Shown here: in pieces, positions 1-8,178 of the stretch
How positions within the stretch are numbered: the first letter of the stretch is position 1
Layout: the number at the start of each line of letters is the position of its first letter
From: JBMNEH01 sp050948665
GTDB lineage: Bacteria; Bacillota; Clostridia; Christensenellales; UMGS416
Length of the DNA: 64,000 nucleotides
NCBI GenBank assembly: GCA_050948665.1
Contig: JBMNEH010000001.1
Coordinates: 744,001 to 808,000, forward strand
Direction: 5' to 3'
Made by a program: the position numbers and the translations under genes
Notes under the pieces: model-generated
Seen by the model: the letters and a program-made list of their open reading frames with translations, nothing else
Told to the model about the DNA's origin: nothing
Database searches by the model: none

Positions 1-609
1 AAGGATACATCTTTCCCGGGTATCCGCCAGAGAGGACAGCAGACTTGCGGCGGCGGAAATCTTTTCTTCGTGGAAAAGGATCTCCCCCAAAAGCATATCG
101 TGGGGAAGTTCTGTCAGGCGGTAGGGACCATATTCCTGCAGGCTGTATTTTCCGTTTCCGTCCAAATCTGCCAGCATGGCAATGTGGATGCTTCGAGGCC
201 GTCCGTCAAAGCAGCCGATGGCTGCCATTGCGTCAAACCGCATTCGCTCCAGTGTGCGCAAATCCACGCCGGAAAGCATGCTGCCGGACTGAGGGTGGGT
301 GTGAATACAGCGGATCCCGCTCAGCCGCCTGGCACCCCGGCGAAGCTTTAAATCAGGCAGTTCCACCCGATCGTTGGCGCCCAGTGAAATGTCCATCACT
401 GTGCCGTCCCGGGCAATATATACGGATATTTCCCGGTTGACACGACAGGATATCCGGCAAATCACCTCGGCCAGCTCCGGTGTGATGAAAACCTGCCTGA
501 GGGTTTCTTTATCGGCCTGATAAAGAGTCTCCAGTTCCGCCAGCACTGAACTCCGGATCCCCTGCAATTCACCGTGGACTTTATCGATTTCATAGGGTTT
601 ATCGGGCAT
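1..609 (-). CDS. hflX: GTPase HflX, N-terminal part (3' end outside window)
   Basis: Reading leftward from the ATG at 609, 203 codons stay open to the window edge. HflX is a ribosome-associated GTPase that splits or rescues stalled ribosomes. The visible part corresponds to the long N-terminal domain found in clostridial HflX proteins, and the frame reaches the stretch TRERCIL, which in the family lies just before the nucleotide-binding half. The GTPase motifs themselves would lie beyond the edge, so the assignment rests on the N-terminal domain only. A strong GGAGGT stands 6 bases before the ATG. It follows the EF-G paralogue on the same strand after 68 bases, with a hairpin between them. 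The call is likely but not proven without the G domain. Confidence 0.72.
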   Translation of the reverse strand, partial: MPDKPYEIDKVHGELQGIRSSVLAELETLYQADKETLRQVFITPELAEVICRISCRVNREISVYIARDGTVMDISLGANDRVELPDLKLRRGARRLSGIRCIHTHPQSGSMLSGVDLRTLERMRFDAMAAIGCFDGRPRSIHIAMLADLDGNGKYSLQEYGPYRLTELPHDMLLGEILFHEEKISAAASLLSSLADTRERCIL

Positions 610-629
610 TGCTTACCTCCGTATGGAGA

Positions 630-653
630 AACCGCCCGTGTATGCGGGCGGTT
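630..653 (-). terminator. Hairpin between the EF-G paralogue and hflX
   Basis: A perfect 9-bp inverted repeat (AACCGCCCG / CGGGCGGTT) with a 6-base loop lies just after the EF-G-like stop codon. On the minus strand only three T residues follow, so it may attenuate transcription rather than end it fully before hflX. Confidence 0.45.
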
Positions 654-677
654 CCGGTATATCCATCCAACCGGGTA

Positions 678-2765
678 TTATTCTTCATCCTCGGTCATGG
701 TCTTACTGGCTTCCTCAACAACCTTGGCAGCCAGGTTGGCCGGCATCTCTTCATAATGATCAAAGACCATACGGAAGCTGCCCCTGGCCTGGGTCATGGA
801 GCGGAGGTCGGTGGCGTACTTAAACATCTCCGCCATGGGAACCTCGCCTACCACTTCCTGTTTGCCGCCGCTCTTGGGGTTCATACCGAGAATGCGGCCC
901 CGGCGGCGGTTCAAATCTCCGATGATGTCGCCCATGTAATCATCGGGCACCAGCACCTCTACGCGGCAGATGGGCTCCAGCAGCACGGGGCTGGCTTCTG
1001 CGCAGCCCTTTTTGAAGGCTATAGAGGCGGCAGTCTTAAAGGCCATTTCGGAGGAGTCCACCGAGTGATAGGAACCGTCAACCAGAGAGCAGCGGAGGTT
1101 CACTACGGGATAGCCGGCCAACACACCTTTGTTGAGGCAATCCCGCATACCCTTTTCCACCGCGGGGATATATTGACGGGGTACCGAGCCGCCGACAACC
1201 TTGTCAACAAACTCAAACTCTGCGGAACCGTCTAAAATGGGCTCAAACTCGACCCAAATATCGCCGAACTGACCGTGGCCGCCGGACTGCTTTTTGTGGC
1301 GGCCCTGCACACGGACGGGCTTGCGTATAGTTTCTCTATAAGGGATGCGTGGATCGCTTAACTGTGCTGTGACGTTGAACTTGGAGGCCAGTTTGCTGAC
1401 GATGATATCAAGATGGAGCTCGCCCTGACCTGAAATCAGCGTCTCACTGGTTTCCGGGTTGCGGCTGACGGTAAAGGAGGGGTCCTCCTCTTCCAACCGG
1501 GAGAGGCCGCTGAAAACCTTGTCTTCCTCACCTTGCTTCGCGGCGGAAACGGCGAAGCTTATAGAGGGTTCTGGAAAAACAATGGACGGGAAACTTACTG
1601 TGCGGGATTTGGAACAAAGGGTATCGCCTGTGTTGGTTGCAGAGAGCTTGGGCAACGCACAAATATCACCGGCGTGCACCACAGACAGCGGGATTTGCTT
1701 TTTGCCCAGCATGGCGTTAAGGGAATTCAGTTTCTCCCGTTTGTCGATCCGGGGATTGTAGGGGGTCATGTCCGTGTTCAGGGTACCGGACATGACTTTC
1801 ATAATCGAAATCCGACCCACAAAGTTATCAGAAATGGTTTTAAACACAAGAGCGGAGAAAGGATCCTCATCATTGCAGGGTATTTCCACGGTATTTCCAT
1901 TGGAGTCCGTGCCGGTTTTCAAAGCGCTTTGGGCAGGGGAGGGCATATATTCAGCCATGAAATCCATCAGGGCGATCGTGCCCTTGTTCTCAAGCCCGGA
2001 AGCGCAAAGCACCGGGTGTACATGCCCGTTACAGATACCCAGATGCAGGCCGCTGATGATATCCTCATCGGAGAGGGTGCCTTCGTCGAAATATTTCTCC
2101 AACAGTTCATCGTCAGATCCGGCAGCGCCTTCTACCAGTGCCTCCCGGAGAGATTCTGCTTCGTCTGCCAGAGCGGCGGGAACGGGTATCTCAGTTTGCT
2201 TCTTGCCGTCAAACTTATACGCTTTCTGCGTAACCAAATCCACATAACCGATAAATATACCACCCTCAAAAATGGGGATCTGCAGAGGTACGACGGAGGA
2301 GCCGTATTTCTCTTGTAACTGCGCCAGTACCTTCTCAAAATCAGCGTGGTCACGATCCAACTGATTGATAATAAAGCCGGCGGAAACTTTGTTCTCCAGA
2401 CAGGCGTCCCAGGCTTTTTCGGCACCGACGGACAAGCCGGAAACGGCATTGACAAATATCCAAGCGCCGTCGGCAGCCCGCAGAGCGCAGCCTAATTCAC
2501 CGACAAGATCAAAGTATCCGGGCACGTCAATCAGATTGATTTTCTTACCGCTCCATTCAACAGGCGCAATTCCCAGGGAGATGGAGTAACCGCGCTTGAC
2601 TTCTTCGCTGTCATAATCAATAACGGAGGTCCCGTCGGCCACCTTTCCCATACGGTCGGTCAAACCGGCCGTAAAAAGAATTGCTTCGGTCAGTGTGGTT
2701 TTTCCCTCGCTACCGTGTCCGATCAAGGCGATATTGCGAATATTCGCGGTTGTGTATTCCTTCAT
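678..2765 (-). CDS. Elongation factor G-like GTPase (EF-G paralogue)
   Basis: This 695-residue protein has the EF-G domain order: an N-terminal G domain followed by domains II to V. The P-loop is GHGSEGKT (residues 16-23), and the G4 motif is NQLD instead of the usual NKMD. The switch II motif is DVPGYFD, where canonical EF-G has DTPGH; the histidine that stimulates GTP hydrolysis is therefore a tyrosine. The effector loop reads RGYSIS rather than RGITI. These changes match the FusA2/EF-G2 paralogue group, for which weak or absent ribosome-dependent GTPase has been reported (a mycobacterial member, as I recall). It is thus probably not the main translocase. The start has a good GAGGGGGT site, and a promoter lies at 2819-2847. 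Confidence 0.88.
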   Translation of the reverse strand: MKEYTTANIRNIALIGHGSEGKTTLTEAILFTAGLTDRMGKVADGTSVIDYDSEEVKRGYSISLGIAPVEWSGKKINLIDVPGYFDLVGELGCALRAADGAWIFVNAVSGLSVGAEKAWDACLENKVSAGFIINQLDRDHADFEKVLAQLQEKYGSSVVPLQIPIFEGGIFIGYVDLVTQKAYKFDGKKQTEIPVPAALADEAESLREALVEGAAGSDDELLEKYFDEGTLSDEDIISGLHLGICNGHVHPVLCASGLENKGTIALMDFMAEYMPSPAQSALKTGTDSNGNTVEIPCNDEDPFSALVFKTISDNFVGRISIMKVMSGTLNTDMTPYNPRIDKREKLNSLNAMLGKKQIPLSVVHAGDICALPKLSATNTGDTLCSKSRTVSFPSIVFPEPSISFAVSAAKQGEEDKVFSGLSRLEEEDPSFTVSRNPETSETLISGQGELHLDIIVSKLASKFNVTAQLSDPRIPYRETIRKPVRVQGRHKKQSGGHGQFGDIWVEFEPILDGSAEFEFVDKVVGGSVPRQYIPAVEKGMRDCLNKGVLAGYPVVNLRCSLVDGSYHSVDSSEMAFKTAASIAFKKGCAEASPVLLEPICRVEVLVPDDYMGDIIGDLNRRRGRILGMNPKSGGKQEVVGEVPMAEMFKYATDLRSMTQARGSFRMVFDHYEEMPANLAAKVVEEASKTMTEDEE

Positions 2766-2818
2766 GTAGTGACCCCCTCAATAAATGTGTGTGACGGCTA
2801 TTACAGCGTACAAAATAT

Positions 2819-2847
2819 AGTATAACAAAAGACAAAACGCCTTGCAA
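2819..2847 (-). promoter_or_regulatory. Sigma-A promoter of the EF-G-like gene
   Basis: On the minus strand TTGCAA is followed after 17 bases by TATACT, about 55 bases before the start codon. Confidence 0.6.
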
Positions 2848-2896
2848 TGGGTAACAGTGACATTCTTCCGGAAATTATGTCCATGCTGCCAGAAAA

Positions 2897-3775
2897 TCAG
2901 GGCAATGTGCGCTCTTTTCCCATAAAAACAACGCCCAATGTACCGGGACCGGCATGGGTGCCTATAACGGGCCCCACCAAACGCTTCCACACTTCCTTGG
3001 GCTGCGCTTTTTCCCGCACATATGCCTCGATCTGGTCGGCAGCCTCGGGTTCGTTGGTGTGCATGATGATCAACACACCGTCTTGGGGATTATCGCAATA
3101 CTCCAGATACTTCTCCGCAAGATAACGACATACTTTTTTTCGTCCCTTGACTTTGCCCACAGAAACCAGTTTTCCCTGCCGGTTGAACTCCAATACCGGC
3201 TTTACGTCCAGCAAAGTGCCTACCGTAGCAGTCGTAGCCGAGATCCTGCCGCCTCTGCGGAGAAAGTTCAGGTCATCTACGGCAAAAACCATGTTGGCAC
3301 GGAGGCGGTTATTCAGCACCCAGGATTCTATCTCTTCCATGGAAGCGCCGGCTTCCTTCATTTCCAATGCGTGGCAAATCAGGAGCGCTACCCCGGTTGA
3401 GATGGCAAGAGTATCCACCAGACGGATCTGCCTGTCCGGATACTCCGCCAAGATCTGCTGGCGAGCCATTGTGGCGTAGTCATATGCGGCGCTGAGTCCG
3501 GAGGAAAACATGATAAACAGGATGTCCTGACCGGCTTCCAGATAGGGACGCCAGAAATCCATATAGTGTTCCGGGGGCAGAGCGTTGGTGATGGGCATCA
3601 CTCCGGCCTTTTCCGCCTCAAAGAAGGCAGGAATATCGGTGCCCTTTCCCAAATCGTAGGCATATTCCACCCCGTTCAAAACATACGGCATACGGATAAA
3701 GGGAACTTGATACTTCTCCTGTATCCAGAGCGGCAGTTCGCTGTTGGAATCACACATTAAAATAAAAGATGACAT
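2897..3775 (-). CDS. DegV family protein (FakB-like fatty-acid binding)
   Basis: The product has 292 residues, the usual DegV length. DegV/FakB proteins bind a fatty acid and present it to a fatty-acid kinase (FakA) for phospholipid synthesis. Family motifs are present: CDSNSELP near the N-terminus, FSSGLSAAYD for carboxylate binding, GRISATTATVG, and HAGPGTLG near the C-terminus. An upstream extension of the frame exists, but the ATG at 3775 has GGGAGGAAT at proper spacing, so I take that start. No fakA-like gene is in the window. A promoter lies at 3821-3849. The exact ligand cannot be read from the sequence. Confidence 0.9.
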   Translation of the reverse strand: MSSFILMCDSNSELPLWIQEKYQVPFIRMPYVLNGVEYAYDLGKGTDIPAFFEAEKAGVMPITNALPPEHYMDFWRPYLEAGQDILFIMFSSGLSAAYDYATMARQQILAEYPDRQIRLVDTLAISTGVALLICHALEMKEAGASMEEIESWVLNNRLRANMVFAVDDLNFLRRGGRISATTATVGTLLDVKPVLEFNRQGKLVSVGKVKGRKKVCRYLAEKYLEYCDNPQDGVLIIMHTNEPEAADQIEAYVREKAQPKEVWKRLVGPVIGTHAGPGTLGVVFMGKERTLP

Positions 3776-3820
3776 AAGATAATTCCTCCCGTTTTGTAAT
3801 GGGATTGTATGACTGACTTT

Positions 3821-3849
3821 ATTATAAAGGATGGCCGCAGGAAAAGCAA
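3821..3849 (-). promoter_or_regulatory. Sigma-A promoter of the degV-family gene
   Basis: On the minus strand TTGCTT, a 17-base spacer and a perfect TATAAT stand about 46 bases upstream of the start codon. Confidence 0.65.
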
Positions 3850-4053
3850 TCTGCTGCCGGAACTTTGACCGGGGGGATGGGAGACGAAATGTTTTTTGGC
3901 GGTTATTTGCATGCAAAATGCCGGTTTAAAGGAAGGAGACGCGGAGGGGCATTAACGGTATCCGCAGGGGCCCCCCTGAAAGAAGTGGGAGTTTTGTTAA
4001 AAAATATAGGTTGGTAATAATGAAAGAGAAATGTGTTCACGATTTTACGGGGA

Positions 4054-4082
4054 TTGTATCTTGCGGGATTTATTGTTATAAT
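4054..4082 (+). promoter_or_regulatory. Sigma-A promoter of the corrinoid protein gene
   Basis: TTGTAT, a 17-base spacer and a perfect TATAAT lie 28 bases before the ATG, which leaves a short leader with no room for a cobalamin riboswitch. Confidence 0.65.
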
Positions 4083-4110
4083 ATGGTAAGCATTTACAGG
4101 AGGTGTTTTC

Positions 4111-4749
4111 ATGGCGGATTATGCTGCGATCGCACAGGCATTGATGGACGGCCGGTCGAAGAAGGTGGCGGAACTGGTACAAGCCGCGTTGGACGAGGGA
4201 GCCAAAGCCGAGGATGTTCTTACGGAGGGTTTGATTTCCGGCATGAGTCAGATCGGCGAACAATTTAAAAACAATGAGGTTTATGTGCCTGAAGTACTGG
4301 TGGCTGCCCGCGCAATGAAAGCCGGTATGGCACTGCTTAAGCCGGCTTTAGTGGCGGAGGATGTAACACCCGCGGGGGTGGTCGCAATCGGCACCATTGA
4401 AGGCGACCTGCACGATATCGGAAAGAACCTGGTGGCGATGATGCTTGAGGGCAACGGATTCTCAGTGATCGACCTTGGTACCGATGTAAGCGCCGAGCAG
4501 TTTGTAGATGCAGTAAAAAACAAAAGTGCCCATATCGTAGCGATGTCCGCTTTGCTTACTACTACGATGCCCAACATGCGCAAGGTGGTGGAAGCGCTGG
4601 AGGCCGCAGGTCTTCGGGATCAGGTCCGCATTATGATAGGAGGCGCTCCCGTGACCGATGCATACGCCAAGGAGATAGGCGCAGACGGTTATTCCGCCGA
4701 TGCCGCTTCCGCCGCGGAGCTGGCGCTGAAGCTGATGGCAGAGAAATAA
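4111..4749 (+). CDS. Corrinoid (cobalamin-binding) methyltransferase protein
   Basis: At 212 residues it has the two-domain build of MtaC/MtbC/MtmC-type corrinoid proteins: a four-helix cap (about 1-85) and a Rossmann-like B12 domain. The signature DLHDIGKN is present, with His101 as the expected lower ligand to cobalt. Further family marks are a glycine-rich loop near IMIGGAPV and ADGYSADA at the C-terminus. Such proteins carry a methyl group between a substrate-specific methyltransferase and an acceptor methyltransferase. Neither partner gene is in the window, so the substrate is unknown. It stands alone with its own promoter, a strong AGGAGGT site and a terminator. A degraded LysR regulator lies convergently just beyond. 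Confidence 0.92.
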   Translation: MADYAAIAQALMDGRSKKVAELVQAALDEGAKAEDVLTEGLISGMSQIGEQFKNNEVYVPEVLVAARAMKAGMALLKPALVAEDVTPAGVVAIGTIEGDLHDIGKNLVAMMLEGNGFSVIDLGTDVSAEQFVDAVKNKSAHIVAMSALLTTTMPNMRKVVEALEAAGLRDQVRIMIGGAPVTDAYAKEIGADGYSADAASAAELALKLMAEK

Positions 4750-4756
4750 GCCGGAA

Positions 4757-4793
4757 CAAAAAAAGTCCCCGAGGCTTTTGCCCCGGGTTTTTT
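4757..4793 (+). terminator. Rho-independent terminator of the corrinoid gene
   Basis: The stem CCCGAGGC/GCCCCGGG (one mismatch) with a TTTT loop is flanked by an A-run and a T-run, so it can work from both sides. Confidence 0.8.
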
Positions 4794-4854
4794 ATATCCA
4801 GCATCCTACGAGAAAAGGTTTGCTTTCCCGGAATGCTCTCCGAGGCAGGCATGT

Positions 4855-5659
4855 CTATATGCATGCAGATTCCGAAAAAATCCCCAGCAGCCCCTTCCTA
4901 TAGCTATCCGGTGTATTCTTCCGGCTGGTATACGCCATATCCGTAAAAGCCGCCGCCGCGCTGGAAAGGGGAACTGCGCTGGAGCACACCATGACGACCT
5001 GTCGGGGAGGGATTTCAACGGATAGCCGAAGCTCCCGCAGTTGTCCTGCCTGCAATTCTTCGGAGACAAATTCACGCATGACACAGCCGCCCCTAGATCC
5101 ATCGCGGCAAATTCAGCGATCAGTTTGTGACTGTCCAATTCGATTTGGGATGCCAACGGCGTGCCGGCACGAATAAAGCAGGCATCGACATATGGCGGGA
5201 ATTACTTCTCGATTCCATCATCAAAGGCAGGCGGGAAAGGTCGTCAGCATTCAAAGGCTCCGGCGGCAGGAGCAAGTCCTTGCCGGCGACAAAGATGTCC
5301 TGTACCTCCATGCATGGATAGATATCCACCTCCGGCTCCCGAATGGGCAGGTTGATAAACCCCAATTCCACCATCCCCCGGCGCAGCAGATCCAAAGTCT
5401 CTGCGGTGGTACGGTTTGTAATGTGGAGTTGTATGTTGGGATGCAGGAAATAGAACCGACGAAGATAGGGCTTCAGAAAGAAGCGGCAGAGAGTATCGCT
5501 GGTACCGATAGTCAGCCGCCTCTGAGAACGGCTTTTCATTTCTGCTACCTCACGTTTCGCGTTGGCCACGATGCCGAAGGCATTTTCCAGATGATCTGCC
5601 AACGCTTTTCCTTCGGCTGTATGAGAGAAATATAAGGTGTTGTAAAGCAGGGAAGCGAA
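4855..5659 (-). pseudogene. Decayed LysR-type regulator (substrate-binding domain remains)
   Basis: The minus strand encodes a recognisable LysR effector domain spread over three frames. The first piece (5659 to about 5160) runs from the linker region (TAEGKALADHLENAF) through KSRSQRRLTIGTSD to ESRSN. A second frame continues with LASQIELDSHKLIAEF (about 5150-5080). A third holds the end (REFVSEELQAGQLRELRL, down to 4855). The N-terminal winged-helix DNA-binding domain is missing: a TGA at 5660-5662 precedes the first piece, and I could not restore the domain upstream. With two frameshifts and no DNA-binding domain it should not work as a regulator. Its former target may have been the adjacent corrinoid gene, which is inference only. 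Confidence 0.8.
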
Positions 5660-6277
5660 TCATTTCACCCGGTCAACGGGGTTGTTTCGCCTGATCTTTC
5701 TGGACCGGCATTGTAAAACCGCGGATAACGGGAAACGGCTTACTGCTCTGTTGTCTGCAGCGTACGGCCGTGACGGCTGTGGTACAATGCGGAAAGCGGT
5801 GGGCAGGATATGGAAAAATGGCTTGGCATTTGTCACCGCTCGAAAGCCAGGAGTCAGTGCCGGAAAGATGGATTCCCGCAGTTGTCCCGGGACGGTGAAA
5901 GCGGATTATGCCTAGGCGGAAGATTTGGGTGATCTCCATTATAACCTGAACCTGGTTGCTTCACGACACAACGTCACCCTTTCCCGGGGTAAAGATGGAG
6001 GCATGGCTGGTTTTTGAAGGACAGCAAGTGTTGTTGAAGCAGTGGACAGTACCGAAAAACCACAGGAAATATACGGGGGAAAAGCATAAACGTAACCATT
6101 CCGAGACCCTGAAAGAGGAGCTCTTTATAGAGGGGGAGATTGACGGGCTGGTTTCCCGGTACTGTTTACGGGTGCTGCGGCAGAATAAGACGCCGGAGGC
6201 GATCACCTCCGGCGTCTTTTTTATAGAATGCCTGCTTCAGGGGAGCAGCACTGCTCTCAGGTCGCACGTATGAAGTG
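5660..6277. other. Gene-poor interval (about 620 bp)
   Basis: No reading frame here has both a ribosome site and recognisable similarity. One plus-strand frame (5956-6273) runs straight through a terminator and is therefore unlikely. The stretch may hold remains of the missing LysR 5' end or of another decayed gene. The only clear element is the terminator at 6189-6222. Confidence 0.5.
6189..6222 (+). terminator. Strong terminator with no evident upstream gene
   Basis: A perfect 11-bp stem (GACGCCGGAGG / CCTCCGGCGTC) is followed by six T residues on the plus strand. The minus strand gives no T-run, so it serves rightward transcription, for which I see no intact gene. Confidence 0.75.
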
Positions 6278-7357
6278 TTATGCGCCGATGCCGTCCAGTG
6301 TCACAGAAGCCAGGAACAGGGTGAAGTCATCCTCCAACCCGGCGGCATCCTTCCCACGGAGAGTGCAGCAGAAGTCAAACCATTTTTCTTCAAATACGAT
6401 CGTGACATGATACTCGCGCCATAGGGTATCTCCGGCATAATCCACCTGCCAGGATAGGCCGGCAAGCTGGTGCGAACCGACCGCGGCAAACGTCCGAGAG
6501 GATACCACACAGGTTTCGTCATAGGTATCAGCGATCACAGTATCCAACCAATCGGACAAATCCTCCGGCTGAAGCAGCCCTGCCGCTTCGCCGAGGGTAA
6601 CGGTGATCACTCCGCCCTTGGCGTTCTCCAGGTACAGCAGCATATCATCCGCCGGACACTGCCCTTCCTGCCAGTAGGGTAGTCCCTCCCGGTCATAGAA
6701 GCAGGCATAATCCCCGATGACGGAACCATCGGAGAAAATACCGCTGCCTTGCTCTGCCAAAGCGTTATCGTCAAGGTATACATGCATCAGCCAGGTTTCG
6801 ACCCGCTCGAAATACCCTTCCTTTTCCGCTGCCGGCAGAGACGCCCCCATGCGAAGCAAGGCTTCATCGGTATGCACGGCGATTTCCCGGTGCCAGGTAT
6901 TTCCCGTCATGTAATCAATGATCCATCCCCTGCAAAGCAAAGAGCTTTCAACCGTTTCACAGGGGGCTACGATCAGATTTTCCGGCTGGGTATCCGCGTG
7001 TTGTACGATCATCAGCCTGATAGCATCCACCGACTCTTCCTCCGGCGCCTGCCTGGCGTAAAACAGAGTTACACTGCCGGAAGCCTCCTCCAGATAGTAA
7101 CCGTCCGCAGTTTCATAGCCCTGCCGTGCTTCCGCCGGCCATTCCTCATAGCTGTTGATGGTCAGTCCATCGGGTACAAATGCCTCCAACTCCTCATCCT
7201 GCGTCATGGTAGGAGAAGGTGTTTCATAGGTAAAAGTGCCATCCTCGTGGAACACGGTTACTACCGGGATGGGTGTGGCGCCGGTACCGGGTATGCGGTA
7301 ACAGCCGCTGAGCCCCGCCAGCGCCGCCAGGGTCAGCGCTAAAGTCAGTCGTCTCAT
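6278..7357 (-). CDS. Predicted lipoprotein of unknown function
   Basis: The product has 359 residues and begins with a lipoprotein signal peptide: two arginines, a hydrophobic core and the lipobox LSGC, with Cys19 as the lipidated residue. It should be anchored on the outer face of the membrane. The remainder is acidic, with several tryptophans and scattered cysteines; I recognise no domain. It is the last gene of the minus-strand run and overlaps the aldolase stop by four bases (ATGA), which implies translational coupling. Its place after sugar-metabolism genes suggests an envelope role, but nothing in the sequence fixes the function. Confidence 0.75.
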   Translation of the reverse strand: MRRLTLALTLAALAGLSGCYRIPGTGATPIPVVTVFHEDGTFTYETPSPTMTQDEELEAFVPDGLTINSYEEWPAEARQGYETADGYYLEEASGSVTLFYARQAPEEESVDAIRLMIVQHADTQPENLIVAPCETVESSLLCRGWIIDYMTGNTWHREIAVHTDEALLRMGASLPAAEKEGYFERVETWLMHVYLDDNALAEQGSGIFSDGSVIGDYACFYDREGLPYWQEGQCPADDMLLYLENAKGGVITVTLGEAAGLLQPEDLSDWLDTVIADTYDETCVVSSRTFAAVGSHQLAGLSWQVDYAGDTLWREYHVTIVFEEKWFDFCCTLRGKDAAGLEDDFTLFLASVTLDGIGA

Positions 7358-8178
7358 TGCTGCCGGGAGGCCAGCCAGCCCGCCCTTGGGGTCAGCCCGA
7401 AAGCATCCGCCAGAGCCCAGAATTCTTCATCGGTAATGGTGACCAACCGCTTGCCGGGCAGTATTTTCATGTACAAATCGGCGGCTTTTTCAACCGTTTC
7501 GATCAGGCCGAAAGCTTCATCCAGATCCTTCCCCGCACCGAAGATTCCATGAAGCGCCCAGACGCACAGGCGGAAATCCTTCATCTTCTCGGCGGTAACC
7601 CTACCGATTTCGTCCGTCCCGCAGACCATCCAAGGCAGTACGCCGACTCCGTCGGGGAATACCACCAGACACTCAGTGCACATCTGCCACAGCGTTCGGG
7701 TAAAGGCCCGTTCGTCCAACGGGTGAACATGGGTCATCGCCAAGGTGTTGGTGGGATGGGTATGCATAATCACCCGGTGAGCGGGATCCCGTTCCAACCG
7801 CGCCGTATGGCTCAGCAGGTGGGCTGCCAGTTCGCTTGTGGGCCTGCCTCCGTCCTTATAGCCCCAGAGGAGATCCGCGCCGGTTCCGTCAGGAGTGATG
7901 CGAACGATACCCAGATTGGTTTCGGGATCGCCTTCTATGTTCTTAAAATATTTCGAGGTGCCGGTGACAAGGAAGAGTTTTCCGGCCAGGGGCTTGGCAT
8001 CGAATGTTACGGGAAGTTTCCGGAGTACCCGGTCTGTATCCAGATAATCCGCCACATCCTCCGGGTAAAGCAGATAGCTGATATTGCCGCCGTTTCTCTC
8101 GTCCCAACCCATGCGGTACATGTTGGATGTCATTGCGGAAAATTCTCTTATAAACGGGGCTTCCAGGATGTTCTTCAT
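7354..8178 (-). CDS. rhaD: Rhamnulose-1-phosphate aldolase
   Basis: This 274-residue class II aldolase/adducin-fold protein cleaves L-rhamnulose 1-phosphate into dihydroxyacetone phosphate and L-lactaldehyde. The N-terminal region (WDERNGGNIS) and the metal-binding histidines in IMHTHPTN, plus a later histidine in ALHGIFGAG, agree with RhaD. The frame is open for a further 102 codons upstream, but that part overlaps the GH116 gene; the ATG at 8178 has GGGAGGAAA at proper spacing and overlaps the GH116 stop as ATGA. Rhamnose isomerase and kinase are not in the window. A fuculose or other sugar-phosphate aldolase is possible but less likely. Confidence 0.88.
   Translation of the reverse strand: MKNILEAPFIREFSAMTSNMYRMGWDERNGGNISYLLYPEDVADYLDTDRVLRKLPVTFDAKPLAGKLFLVTGTSKYFKNIEGDPETNLGIVRITPDGTGADLLWGYKDGGRPTSELAAHLLSHTARLERDPAHRVIMHTHPTNTLAMTHVHPLDERAFTRTLWQMCTECLVVFPDGVGVLPWMVCGTDEIGRVTAEKMKDFRLCVWALHGIFGAGKDLDEAFGLIETVEKAADLYMKILPGKRLVTITDEEFWALADAFGLTPRAGWLASRQQ

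Larger units (their letters stand above)
3776..4110. other. Divergent intergenic region (335 bp)
   Basis: This gap between the divergent DegV and corrinoid genes holds one promoter for each. The middle (about 3850-4050) shows no supported gene; the short frames here lack ribosome sites. Confidence 0.6.

Noticed and set aside
4083..4110. Cobalamin riboswitch for the corrinoid gene
   Set aside because: Promoter and start codon are only 28 bases apart, too short for one.
5673..5939. Minus-strand frame starting MEITQ, resembling a LysR N-terminus
   Set aside because: Only the first residues look right; the winged-helix pattern does not continue in this or another frame.
5956..6273. Plus-strand frame of 105 codons
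   Set aside because: It reads through a strong terminator, has no ribosome site and no similarity.
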